Assembly: GCF_947568225.1 (NCBI RefSeq)
Contig: NZ_CANOOQ010000001.1
Coordinates: 2,170,001-2,234,000, forward strand
Length of the DNA: 64,000 bases
From: Faecalispora anaeroviscerum
GTDB taxonomy: Bacteria > Bacillota > Clostridia > Oscillospirales > Acutalibacteraceae
Reading direction: 5' to 3'
The position numbers and the translations under genes were made by a program. Positions 24,712 to 32,810 of the stretch are shown piece by piece (the stretch's first letter is position 1; every line of letters begins with the position of its first letter). The notes beneath the pieces are model-generated. The model saw nothing but the letters and a program-made list of their open reading frames with translations, ran no database searches and was not told the origin of the DNA.

Positions 24712-24887
24712 AAGAGAAGTTCGTAGGAAAATGGCCGCAGCCTGCCGAAGGAGTAACACTCTCAGGTGCCTGATAATTCAGGTGAGGACTATGAATGGAT
24801 GTAACTCTGGAGAATCCCATTTTTGGGTGCCGAAGGTGTAAGGCTCGAATCATTCGAGCTAATCTCTCAGGCAAAAGGACAGAGATT
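24712..24887 (+). ncRNA. Tandem glycine riboswitch
   Basis: Two glycine aptamers lie side by side. The first has CTGCCGAAGGAGTAA and CTCTCAGGTGCCTG...GGTGAGGACTATG. The second has GGGTGCCGAAGGTGTAAG, a CTCGAATCATTCGAG stem and the classic CTCTCAGGCAAAAGGACAGAG ending. It lies upstream of an AGCS amino-acid symporter. A terminator follows, so control is probably by transcription termination in response to glycine. Confidence 0.93.
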
Positions 24888-24890
24888 TGT

Positions 24891-24912
24891 GCCCAGAATT
24901 TTTGGGCCTTTT
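24891..24912 (+). terminator. Expression-platform terminator of the glycine riboswitch
   Basis: GCCCA (24891-24895) pairs with TGGGC (24903-24907), followed by CTTTTT, about 130 bases before the transporter start. Confidence 0.7.
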
Positions 24913-25039
24913 TGTGTGTACCCGGAGTCAAACCATCAATGTATGGTTTGGCTTTTTTATTTGTCTAAAAAGGTCGGATGCGGCAATCATCACAGTCTCC
25001 TTGGCGGCTTTTGTTTCAATTCTGGAGGGGTACTTATTT

Positions 25040-26437
25040 ATGGAGTTGTTTTCTCATTTAGTCAGCAGTATTAACGGAGTATTATGGAATGTATTTTTAA
25101 TTATTCTTCTCTGCGGAGCCGGTGTTTACTTTACGATCCTGACCAAAGGCATACAATTTCGAAAATTTAAGCAAAGCTTTCGGTCAACCTTTGGCTCGAT
25201 TACTTTCAGCGGCAAGAGAGCGAGCGAGAAAGAGGGCATGACCTCCTTTCAGTCTCTGATTACCTCTGTGTCGGCTCAAATTGGAACTGGGAATTTGGCG
25301 GGTGTTGCTACCGCAATGGTTTCCGGCGGCCCCGGTGCGGTGTTCTGGATGTGGGTCAGCGCTATTTTAGGCATGGCTACCATTTATGCGGAAGCCACTC
25401 TTGCCCAACGCTATAAAGCAACAGTAAACGGAACGCTGGTCGGTGGGCCTGCCTATTACATCCGTGCGGCTATCAAGGGCCCGGCAGGGAAGGTGGTTGC
25501 TGCTGTGTTTGCTGTTTTGATCATCTTTGCTCTCGGTTTTATGGGCAATATGGTACAGGCGAACTCTGTCGGCGGGGCTATGGAAGCGGCTTTTGGCATT
25601 CCTTCCGAAATGGTGGGAGTCGGACTGGCGCTGATTTCTCTGTCGGTTTTCCTGGGCGGCGTAAAGCGTATTGTTGCTGTTGCGGAAAAGGTCGTTCCCT
25701 TTATGGCGGTTTTCTTCACCGTAGCTTCTCTGGTCGTGATCTTTGTGAACTTCCAGAACATCATCCCCGCTTTTTATGATATTTTTGTCGGCGCATTCTA
25801 TCCCCAGGCGATTTTAGGCGGCGTCCTGGGCGTAAGCGTACAGCAGGCAATCCGGTTCGGCATTGCACGTGGATTATTTACGCATGAGGCCGGCATGGGG
25901 TCAACCCCGCACGCGCATGCTCTGGCACGCGTTAAAAACCCCTGCGAGCAGGGTCTTGTTGCCATGATGGGTGTTTTTATCGATACAATCGTTTTGCTGC
26001 CCCTGACCGTTCTGGCTATTTTAACCTCGGGGGTATTGGGCTCCACCGATACAAAGGGGAACTTCGTTACCGGTATCGAGCTGACTCAGGCCGCTTATTC
26101 CCAAGTGTTTGGCCACTTTGGATATGTGATTATCGCGGTCTGCGTCTTTTTCTTCGCCTTTGCAACAATTATGGGCTGGTACTTTTTCGGCCTTGCCAAC
26201 GTAAAATACCTTTTCGGGAAAAAAGCTGTTTCCGTGTACGCGGTACTGGTTTCCGTTTTTGTAGGCGTCGGTTGTGCACTGAAGGTTGACCTGGTGTGGA
26301 GCCTGGCAGATTTATTTAACGGGTTGATGGTGATTCCGAATATTCTGTCGCTGCTGCTCCTTGGAGGGGTCGTCGCCAAGCTAACCAAGAGCTGGGAAGC
26401 AGGAGAAGTGTATTCTTCCGATTCAGATCAGGATTAA
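25040..26437 (+). CDS. Alanine/glycine:sodium symporter (AGCS family)
   Basis: The 465-residue membrane protein has the AGCS family layout of about ten segments. The family signature GTGNLAGVATAMVSGGPGAVFWMW is seen near residue 86, and GLFTHEAGMGSTPHAHA near 280. It imports alanine or glycine with sodium. The glycine riboswitch upstream points to glycine as the relevant substrate. The chosen start (MELFSHLV) has GGAGGGG upstream; a longer frame back to 24887 would run through the riboswitch terminator and is rejected. A strong terminator follows. Confidence 0.92.
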   Translation: MELFSHLVSSINGVLWNVFLIILLCGAGVYFTILTKGIQFRKFKQSFRSTFGSITFSGKRASEKEGMTSFQSLITSVSAQIGTGNLAGVATAMVSGGPGAVFWMWVSAILGMATIYAEATLAQRYKATVNGTLVGGPAYYIRAAIKGPAGKVVAAVFAVLIIFALGFMGNMVQANSVGGAMEAAFGIPSEMVGVGLALISLSVFLGGVKRIVAVAEKVVPFMAVFFTVASLVVIFVNFQNIIPAFYDIFVGAFYPQAILGGVLGVSVQQAIRFGIARGLFTHEAGMGSTPHAHALARVKNPCEQGLVAMMGVFIDTIVLLPLTVLAILTSGVLGSTDTKGNFVTGIELTQAAYSQVFGHFGYVIIAVCVFFFAFATIMGWYFFGLANVKYLFGKKAVSVYAVLVSVFVGVGCALKVDLVWSLADLFNGLMVIPNILSLLLLGGVVAKLTKSWEAGEVYSSDSDQD

Positions 26438-26506
26438 AATTGCCTGAGCCATTAAGGAAGCGTCTGAAAAAAACAGTGGCGAAAGCTGCTCCGTTTCGCT
26501 GGATTC

Positions 26507-26540
26507 CAAAGAAGTCGGTTCTAAGAGAATCGACTTCTTT
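26507..26540 (+). terminator. Terminator of the AGCS gene
   Basis: AAGAAGTCG...CGACTTCTT stem with a 12-base A/G-rich middle, followed by TTTTTTG. Confidence 0.85.
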
Positions 26541-26597
26541 TTTGTTTTATGGTAACATGCGATTAATAATCTGATGAAACGAAAGGTGTAAAAAGTC

Positions 26598-26795
26598 ATG
26601 GATCGATTTGAATACAAAACACTGTTTACGGATGCCAAGGGCTTCTTGGGTGGAAAGGTTGACGAAAACGAATTTCAGAGGAAGTTAAACGAGTTTGGCG
26701 CCCAGGGGTGGGAACTAGTGAGTTCTGTTTCAGCGAATCAAAGCTACGGGAGTACCCGCTGGATTATCTCCACATTTAAACGCAAAATTCCGTAA
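26598..26795 (+). CDS. DUF4177 domain protein
   Basis: The 65-residue protein shows the family's pattern: EYKTLFT at the N terminus, ENEFQRKLNEFGAQGWELVSS in the middle and a final beta strand with IISTFKRK. It is a small cytosolic protein of unknown function, widespread in bacteria. AAAGGTG lies ten bases before the start. It stands alone after the AGCS terminator and is separated by 70 bp from the next gene, so the two may share a transcript. Confidence 0.8.
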   Translation: MDRFEYKTLFTDAKGFLGGKVDENEFQRKLNEFGAQGWELVSSVSANQSYGSTRWIISTFKRKIP

Positions 26796-26865
26796 TTCTT
26801 TTTGTGACCTACCATAGCATGCGGTTTTTGCACGTTATCGCAGAAAGGATCTGAGAAAAATACAA

Positions 26866-27573
26866 ATGATAAAAACACAAAAATTACAGATAGAGCACAT
26901 CCCTTCCATTGTTTGGGGAGAGCCGGCGGAACGGGTTTTTCTCGCCGTTCATGGGAACCTTTCGCACAAGGAAGACACGGTCATCCAGTTGCTCGCCGAG
27001 GAAGCCGCGCTCCGCGGCGTTCAGGTGATCAGCTTTGATCTGCCGGAACATGGGGAGAGAACTGGTGAGGGTACTCCCTGCAAGGTGCAGTTTTGCGTGC
27101 GAGATTTGCGCAAAGTGATGGACTACGCTAAAAGCCGCTGGAGTCAGATTAACCTGTTCGCATGCAGCATGGGCGCCTATTTTAGCTTGCTGGAATATCA
27201 AACGGAGCCGCTTAAACAGGCGTTGTTCCTTTCCCCCGTGGTGGATATGCAGCGCATCATTGAGAATATGATGACCTGGTTTGAGGTGTCCGAAGAAAAG
27301 CTGAAGGATCTCGGCCAAGTTCAGACGCCGATCGGCCAGACCCTGTACTGGGATTATTACTGCTATGTCAAGGAGAATCCCATCGAGCATTGGGGATGTG
27401 AAACCTCGATTTTGTATGGCGCGAACGACACCCTGTGCGAGCGCGATACCATTAATGCGTTTACCCAGCGATTCGGTTGTCGGCTAGACGTGTTAAACAA
27501 TGGGGAACACTTTTTTCACACACCGGAACAGCTTTCCGCCTTTGCCGCTTGGCTGAGGCAGAATCTGCATTGA
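26866..27573 (+). CDS. Alpha/beta hydrolase
   Basis: The 235-residue cytosolic protein has the alpha/beta hydrolase order: oxyanion-region HGNLSHKED (29-37), nucleophile Ser101 in ACSMGAY (a G-x-S-x-G variant with Ala first), Asp188 in YGANDTL and His215 in NGEHFFH. It is a probable esterase or acyl hydrolase, with an unusual lid rich in Trp/Tyr (160-176). Substrate unknown. The putative ribosome site AAAGGATCTGAG is 12-19 bases from the ATG, so initiation may be weak. A bidirectional hairpin separates it from the convergent dehydrogenase gene. Confidence 0.75.
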   Translation: MIKTQKLQIEHIPSIVWGEPAERVFLAVHGNLSHKEDTVIQLLAEEAALRGVQVISFDLPEHGERTGEGTPCKVQFCVRDLRKVMDYAKSRWSQINLFACSMGAYFSLLEYQTEPLKQALFLSPVVDMQRIIENMMTWFEVSEEKLKDLGQVQTPIGQTLYWDYYCYVKENPIEHWGCETSILYGANDTLCERDTINAFTQRFGCRLDVLNNGEHFFHTPEQLSAFAAWLRQNLH

Positions 27574-27651
27574 TGATAGGCTTGCCGGCAGAATGCTGTT
27601 GCGGCAGCGTAGGAACGCTTTCCCAAAAACGCCCCTTATATCTTGAAACAA

Positions 27652-27706
27652 AAGAAAAGCACGCCCCAGTGAAACCCTTCGCAGGTTTACCGGGGCGCGC
27701 TTTCTT
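27652..27706. terminator. Bidirectional terminator between convergent genes
   Basis: Long stem: AAAGAAAAGCACGCCCC on the left pairs with GGGGCGCGCTTTCTT on the right, with an inner AAACC/GGTTT. Confidence 0.8.
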
Positions 27707-27731
27707 ATTCTGTTTCCCCGCCGAGCTTTAC

Positions 27732-28763
27732 TTACACATACAGCTGCATGGGGTAAGACAAATATTCCACACTATCCATCTTCTCAACGGTATAATACCC
27801 AGCTGGGGCCTTGATTACCTTGGGAATCCTGTTTACGATGGTCGCGCAGGTATGCTCCACCGTTGCGGGCTTGCTTACATAGAAGGTCGTATCTGGCTCA
27901 CCGATGATTTTCCAGTCGCACATATCGCCGTCATCCGGGCCGTACACCTTGCCGATGCACTGGGTTACGATCACGGGGCCCTGGAAGGTTTCCGTCGTTA
28001 CCACGGCGCTCATGCCGATGCAGTTGCCCTTTGGGATGGTTTCCCCCAAAGTTTTGGAGTAGAGGTCGGAATCATGGAAATATGGTACGCACTGCTGGCT
28101 CTGGGATTTGATCGTCCAGCCCATCTTGGAGCAAAGCCCCTCATTGGAGTTCCATACATACGACGGCTCCAGCGTTTCCGGGTGCGCCAGCTGCTTTTCA
28201 AACTCCTCCGGGGTCAGGCCTACGCCGTGCGCCTTTGCCAGCGCCAGGCCGTAATCCTCTACGTCGTAGCTGACGGCACCCTCAATGCGGTCTATGCGGT
28301 GAACGCCGCCCGCAACACAGCCGATCATATTGATCCAGAAAATGTCCTGCATGCCCGATCCGGCAATCGTGCAGTTATGTTCCTTCGCCAGCTTATCCAG
28401 CTTGTTGGTAATGGCCGATGCCGTCGTCCAAGGATAGATTGCTTCTTCGCACGTGGTGATGACATTGATACCGCGACTGACCAAGCGCTCGAAATGCGGC
28501 ATTACATCTCCCATAAAGCTAAACAGGGTCACAACCGCGATGTCCGCGTCGCATTCGTCCAGCACCGCGTCGGCGTCGCTGCGAATTTTCACACCGAGCT
28601 GCGTGCCAAGGCCGGCCCAATCGCCAACGTCCATTCCCACCACAGCCGGGTTCACGTCGATCGCGCCCACAATCTCCGCTCCACTTTCATACAGATAACG
28701 CAGGGTATACTTCGACATTTTTCCGCAACCATACTGCACCACACGGATTTTCTGCTGAAACAT
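27732..28763 (-). CDS. 2,4-diaminopentanoate dehydrogenase-like / dihydrodipicolinate reductase-fold oxidoreductase
   Basis: The 343-residue protein has an N-terminal Rossmann domain (RVVQYGCGKMSKYTLRYL, about 5-22) and the DAPDH-type C-terminal domain. In clostridial ornithine fermentation this family oxidatively deaminates 2,4-diaminopentanoate with NAD(P)+. The motif ITTCEEAIYPW near 112 and GSGMQDIFW near 136 fit that group, and length is right. None of the other ornithine-pathway genes is nearby, so the true substrate may differ. Start chosen at MFQQKIR with AAAGGGGCG upstream. A MerR gene lies upstream on the same strand and its binding half-site is in this promoter. Confidence 0.7.
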   Translation of the reverse strand: MFQQKIRVVQYGCGKMSKYTLRYLYESGAEIVGAIDVNPAVVGMDVGDWAGLGTQLGVKIRSDADAVLDECDADIAVVTLFSFMGDVMPHFERLVSRGINVITTCEEAIYPWTTASAITNKLDKLAKEHNCTIAGSGMQDIFWINMIGCVAGGVHRIDRIEGAVSYDVEDYGLALAKAHGVGLTPEEFEKQLAHPETLEPSYVWNSNEGLCSKMGWTIKSQSQQCVPYFHDSDLYSKTLGETIPKGNCIGMSAVVTTETFQGPVIVTQCIGKVYGPDDGDMCDWKIIGEPDTTFYVSKPATVEHTCATIVNRIPKVIKAPAGYYTVEKMDSVEYLSYPMQLYV

Positions 28764-28838
28764 AAAAAACGCCCCTTTCTGATCTCCGTATTTATTGTTT
28801 TCGGCAAAGACTTCTTGCCGATTTTCAGGTTCTGGTTT

Positions 28839-28870
28839 TATCATAAGGGCTATTGTATGGATAATGTCAA
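28839..28870 (-). promoter_or_regulatory. MerR-type promoter of the dehydrogenase gene
   Basis: On the minus strand TTGACA (28865-28870) and TATGAT (28840-28845) are separated by 19 bp, the over-long spacer typical of MerR-activated promoters. TATCATAAGG (28839-28848, plus strand) is identical to one arm of the palindrome before the merR gene. Confidence 0.65.
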
Positions 28871-28887
28871 CATAAATTTATAGAAAA

Positions 28888-29721
28888 TCAATTAAATTTA
28901 ATCGGAATTTGCAATCTTAGGAACATTCCTCTCTTTTTTCTGTCTAAGAGCGGAAACTCGGCAATCACCTCACAGATATAATCCCCGGCGATTTTATAGC
29001 CCTCGCTCTCTATTTTGTCCAGCAGGCGGTGAATGTACTCCTTTTCTTTTTCAAATTCATTGCAATAGATGCACAGATAAGTGCTTGCCGGAACGGAAAC
29101 CGTCAGCTGATCCGCCACAAATTCGCGATCCACCAGCACAAAAATCCGACTGGAATAAAACCGGCGCTGCTCCAGCTCCTTTTGCAGCAAAATCGTACCC
29201 GCGTTGCAGAAATAAATCTGAGGCAAATGGTCGGTAATCAGGCTCTCTTTCAGCTTGCGCAGCATTTCCTCATAAGCCTCGATCCCGTAATCATAAAAGT
29301 TCACACCCGCGTCAATACAGTAGATCCAACGTTCGGGCAGGTATTCCAGCACAATCGTGCCATCCGGCGGAGCGGTTTCGTAATGCTGATAGCTTTGCAG
29401 CGTCCGCTCAATCGCCCGCTTCTGCTGCCGCAGCAGGCGGATTTCCGAATCGATGCGATGCTCCCGTTCCCACAGAATACTTTTGATCAGCGTGGGGTCC
29501 CGCAGCTCGAGCTGCTTTTGAATATCGCGCAGCTTCATTCCAAGGGATTTCATGTACTGGATCATGTCCAGATACGCAATCTGGCTGACGCTGTAATAGC
29601 GATACCCGGTCTGCGCGTCTACTGTGTCGGGCGTGAGAAGCCCGATTTTGTCATAAAAGCGAAGTGTTTGCTCGGTGATATGATTCAGTTTGGCCATTTG
29701 CCCGATTGTCAGCCGTTCCAT
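28888..29721 (-). CDS. MerR-family regulator with C-terminal effector-binding domain
   Basis: The 277-residue protein begins with a MerR winged helix-turn-helix (residues 2-70: LTIGQMAKLNHITEQTLRFY...GYRYYSVSQIAYLD), followed by a coiled dimerisation helix (80-115) and a GyrI/BmrR-like effector domain (about 120-275). Such proteins sense small hydrophobic or cationic ligands and untwist promoters with 19-bp spacers. A 34-bp perfect palindrome lies directly before the start, and the same half-site occurs in the promoter of the downstream dehydrogenase gene, so autoregulation plus control of that gene is likely. Start supported by AAGGAGG. Confidence 0.85.
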   Translation of the reverse strand: MERLTIGQMAKLNHITEQTLRFYDKIGLLTPDTVDAQTGYRYYSVSQIAYLDMIQYMKSLGMKLRDIQKQLELRDPTLIKSILWEREHRIDSEIRLLRQQKRAIERTLQSYQHYETAPPDGTIVLEYLPERWIYCIDAGVNFYDYGIEAYEEMLRKLKESLITDHLPQIYFCNAGTILLQKELEQRRFYSSRIFVLVDREFVADQLTVSVPASTYLCIYCNEFEKEKEYIHRLLDKIESEGYKIAGDYICEVIAEFPLLDRKKRGMFLRLQIPIKFN

Positions 29722-29731
29722 TCCGGTGCCT

Positions 29732-29765
29732 CCTTATGATATAATAAGGTTATTATATCATAAGG
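29732..29765. promoter_or_regulatory. Perfect 34-bp palindrome, MerR operator (or mRNA hairpin)
   Basis: CCTTATGATATAATAA (29732-29747), centre GG, exact complement at 29750-29765. TATAAT occurs on both strands within it. On the minus strand the end of the palindrome forms part of the merR Shine-Dalgarno (AAGGAGG), so folding in the mRNA could also block translation. Confidence 0.7.
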
Positions 29766-30062
29766 CTGAGGGGGGCGGCGCGCTTTTCTTGTAAAAACTC
29801 CGAAGCTCCGGCAAAAGGCAGGTCTGCCCGGCAGAAATACGCTTTTTTCAGCCTAAGCATACGGGTCAAAGAAACGGAAGAAACATTACACCTGCAATAA
29901 TGTTTTCTGCCGTTTCGCGGTTTTTTGCGCCCTTGATTTTGCGGGCCGTCCGTTTTTTCGCGAACTGAATGCTTTGGAGAGACCCCGTGCCCGTTCTTCT
30001 TTAAAACAAAAGATTATTCTTCTCTGAAAAAATGAATTTTTTGTGATTATTTCGGATTCCTG
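29766..30062. other. Intergenic region with a terminator-like hairpin
   Basis: No gene is seen. AAACGGAAGAAACATTA (29872-29888) pairs with 29898-29915, followed by CGCGGTTTTTT, a plus-strand terminator with no evident gene before it. AAGGCTGA near 29763 can pair with TCAGCCTAAG near 29848. A short plus-strand RNA from the TATAAT at 29740 is possible but the -35 is poor. Confidence 0.4.
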
Positions 30063-30091
30063 TTGAGAAATAGCAGTACAGCGGTTATAAT
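30063..30091 (+). promoter_or_regulatory. Promoter of the mre operon
   Basis: TTGAGA (30063-30068), 17 bp, TATAAT (30086-30091), 113 bp before mreB. Confidence 0.75.
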
Positions 30092-30204
30092 AGGGATATT
30101 CGGACTAAATGGGTTTTTGCGCCCTTTTTCAGGAATTAACAAAAAACTCTATCAATGTAATTTTTGATTAATATAAAACGGGCGGGAATGAAAGGGGAAC
30201 ATCC

Positions 30205-31218
30205 ATGTTTTCAAAGGATATTGGAATCGATTTAGGGACAGCCAATACTTTGGTGTTCATGAAAGGAAAGGGAATCGTGATGCGCGAGCCGTCGGTTGTG
30301 GCGGTTGACATTCGCTCCGACACGGTTTTGGCCGTCGGCACACAGGCCAAGGATATGATCGGCCGCACCCCGGGTTCCATTGTGGCGGTTCGTCCGCTGA
30401 AGGATGGCGTCATCGCCGACTTCGACATCACCGCGACAATGCTTAAGCATTTTATCAAAAAAGCAACCAAATCGAATATGTTCAGCAAGCCCCACATTGT
30501 GGTGTGCATTCCCTCCGGTGTTACCGAGGTGGAGCGCCGCGCAGTGGAGGACGCCGCGCGCCAGGCCGGCGCGAGCCAGGTGGAGCTGATCGAGGAGCCC
30601 ATGGCAGCGGCGATCGGCGCGGGTCTGCCCGTAGCCGAACCCACCGGCAGCATGGTGGTTGATTTGGGCGGCGGTACCACCGAGGTGGCCGTGATTTCGC
30701 TCGGCGACATCGTAACCTCCTGCTCCGTTCGCGTAGCGGGCGACAAATTCGACGAGTCGATTATTTCCTACGTAAAGAAAAAGTACAATCTTCTGATCGG
30801 TGAGCGCACCGCCGAGGAAATCAAGATTTCCATCGGCTCTGCTTACCCCACCGAAGAAACCAGAGATGCTTCTGTTGTTATTAAGGGCCGCAACCTGCTC
30901 GACGGTCTGCCGAAGAACGTAACAATCCACGCCGACGAGGTGCGCGAGGCTCTGGCAGACCCGCTCTCGCTGATTGTGGATGCCGTAAAGAGCACGCTGG
31001 AGAAAACTCCGCCCGAGCTTTCGGCAGATATTATCGACCACGGCATCATGCTCACCGGCGGCGGCGCGCTGCTGCGCGGCCTGGATCTGCTGATTACGCA
31101 GGAGACCAACATGCCGGTACATGTGGCGGACAGCCCGCTCGACTGCGTAGTGGACGGAACCGGAAAGCGGCTGGAGGTTACCATGCCGTCGGAATACTAC
31201 AAGGCGCGGAAGAGATAA
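30205..31218 (+). CDS. mreB: Rod shape-determining protein MreB
   Basis: The 337-residue bacterial actin forms membrane-bound filaments that guide the cell-wall elongation machinery. Actin-family blocks are clear: phosphate 1 IGIDLGTANTLVF (7-19), phosphate 2 MVVDLGGGTTEVAVIS (near 150) and the adenosine motif GIMLTGGGALLRGLD (near 280). Full length. It has AAAGGGG upstream and leads the operon mreB-mreC-mreD-PBP2, with an untranslated gap of 119 bp before mreC. Confidence 0.96.
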   Translation: MFSKDIGIDLGTANTLVFMKGKGIVMREPSVVAVDIRSDTVLAVGTQAKDMIGRTPGSIVAVRPLKDGVIADFDITATMLKHFIKKATKSNMFSKPHIVVCIPSGVTEVERRAVEDAARQAGASQVELIEEPMAAAIGAGLPVAEPTGSMVVDLGGGTTEVAVISLGDIVTSCSVRVAGDKFDESIISYVKKKYNLLIGERTAEEIKISIGSAYPTEETRDASVVIKGRNLLDGLPKNVTIHADEVREALADPLSLIVDAVKSTLEKTPPELSADIIDHGIMLTGGGALLRGLDLLITQETNMPVHVADSPLDCVVDGTGKRLEVTMPSEYYKARKR

Positions 31219-31337
31219 GTCTTGCCTGCAATAGTGCTTTCGCGGAGGGTTCTTTGGTGGCTCTCCGCTTTTTCCGCTGAAAACGGGGGATTCCGCCATG
31301 TGGCGCTCCCGACGTCTACGCCGATGGAGGTGACGTT

Positions 31338-32279
31338 TTGAGAGATGTGTTTCACAGCCGGGGCTTTAAAGCCCTGCTGGGCATTGTCTTTGTTGTTCTG
31401 GGCATTATGATCTACTCGGCCGGGGCCGAAGGAGGCTCCGTTTTTTCTTCTCTTCTGGGGCACATATTTACCCCGATGCAGAAGGTTTCTACCGTCATTT
31501 CCAACAACGCGGCAGTCAGCGTAGGCCGCTCTGCCGGTGATCTGGAAAGCGAGAACCAAGAGCTGAAAAAAGAAGTGGACGCCCTGCGCACCAAGCTGAT
31601 TGACTACTACCAGGTCAAGCAGGAAAACGAGCAGTACCGCACGTTTTTGGAGCTGAAAAACGAAAATAAGGATTTTACCTTTGTTTCGGGCTCCGTGGTA
31701 GGGCGTGACCCGAACGATGTGTTCGGCAGCTTTACTGTAGACAAGGGCACCTTAGCGGGCGTAACCGCAGGCAGCCCTGTGATTACCGAAAGCGGCGTGG
31801 TGGGCTGGGTATCGAGCGTCAGCTCCACGTTCTGCCAGGTGACCACCATTTTCTCTCCTGATACCAATATGGCGGCGCTTGACCGCGTGAACCGTGAAAG
31901 CGGCGTGGTCAGCAGCAACATTAAGCTGTATGAGCAGGGTTATGCCAAGCTGGGGTATCTTTCCTCCGAAACCAAGGTGCAGAAGGACGACATCATCGTC
32001 ACCAGCGGCCTTGGCGGCATCTACCCCAAAAACCTGCCGGTGGGCAAGGTGATTTCGGTCGGGCCGGAGGATTACAGCGTTTCTTATATGGCAGTGATCA
32101 AGCCGTTTGTTGACCCGAAAACCGTGCGTGACGTGTTCATTATTACCGGCTTTCTCGGCAAGGGAGAGGCGCTCAGCTCGCTGCCCGAGCCCTCCGGCAC
32201 TCCGTCCGGCGGAACGGCCTCTTCCGGCACAACCACCTCTTCCGGCAGCACGGCATCCGGCTCGGGGGCGTCCAAATGA
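31338..32279 (+). CDS. mreC: Rod shape-determining protein MreC
   Basis: The 313-residue protein has one N-terminal membrane segment (about 10-28), a coiled coil (68-105, ESENQELKKEVDALRTKL) and the extracellular MreC beta domain (about 115-275). The last 35 residues are a Ser/Gly/Thr tail. It links MreB to penicillin-binding proteins. Translation starts at TTG with a strong GGAGGTGACG site just upstream; no ATG fits. Its stop overlaps the mreD start by 4 bp. Confidence 0.93.
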   Translation: MRDVFHSRGFKALLGIVFVVLGIMIYSAGAEGGSVFSSLLGHIFTPMQKVSTVISNNAAVSVGRSAGDLESENQELKKEVDALRTKLIDYYQVKQENEQYRTFLELKNENKDFTFVSGSVVGRDPNDVFGSFTVDKGTLAGVTAGSPVITESGVVGWVSSVSSTFCQVTTIFSPDTNMAALDRVNRESGVVSSNIKLYEQGYAKLGYLSSETKVQKDDIIVTSGLGGIYPKNLPVGKVISVGPEDYSVSYMAVIKPFVDPKTVRDVFIITGFLGKGEALSSLPEPSGTPSGGTASSGTTTSSGSTASGSGASK

Positions 32280-32797
32280 CCGACAAGAAAAAGCTTCTGC
32301 GCTACTTTGCCTATACCATCGAAATCGTTGTGATCTATCTGCTCAATGAAACACCGGGGCTGATTCCGCCTGTTTTTGGCGCACGCCCCGTTTTGCTACT
32401 GCCTGTGGCCGTTTCCATCGCTGTATTTGAGAGCGAATCCGCAGCCATGGGTTTTGGCCTTTTCTGCGGCGTTCTGCTCGATTTTGGCATGAGCGGCGGC
32501 GCGGCGCTGGGGTTCCACACGCTGCTGCTTTCTGTTTTGTGCTACTGCGCCGGGCTAATGGCGGTTCATCTGCTGCGGGCCAATCTGCTGACAGATCTTC
32601 TGCTTTCCGCCGCCGTTATTGTTCTGATTCTGCTTTTGCAGTGGCTGTTTTACTATGTGTTTTCGGGGTACGAATATCCCGGCTTTGCGCTCATCAGCCA
32701 TTTTCTTCCCCGCATTGTTTACACGCTGCTTCCGGTGCCTTTGATTTATGCCTTTAACCGGGCCTTTGCACTGAATATCCGGGAAAGCGCCGGCTGA
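32276..32797 (+). CDS. mreD: Rod shape-determining protein MreD
   Basis: The 173-residue integral membrane protein has five to six hydrophobic segments and the position and size of MreD, which is part of the elongasome. Sequence conservation in this family is low, but features such as RPVLLLPVAVSIAVFESESAAMGFGLFCGVLLD fit. It overlaps mreC by the ATGA of start and stop and is 13 bp from the PBP2 gene. Confidence 0.9.
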   Translation: MTDKKKLLRYFAYTIEIVVIYLLNETPGLIPPVFGARPVLLLPVAVSIAVFESESAAMGFGLFCGVLLDFGMSGGAALGFHTLLLSVLCYCAGLMAVHLLRANLLTDLLLSAAVIVLILLLQWLFYYVFSGYEYPGFALISHFLPRIVYTLLPVPLIYAFNRAFALNIRESAG

Positions 32798-32810
32798 CAG
32801 GAGGTTTTCC

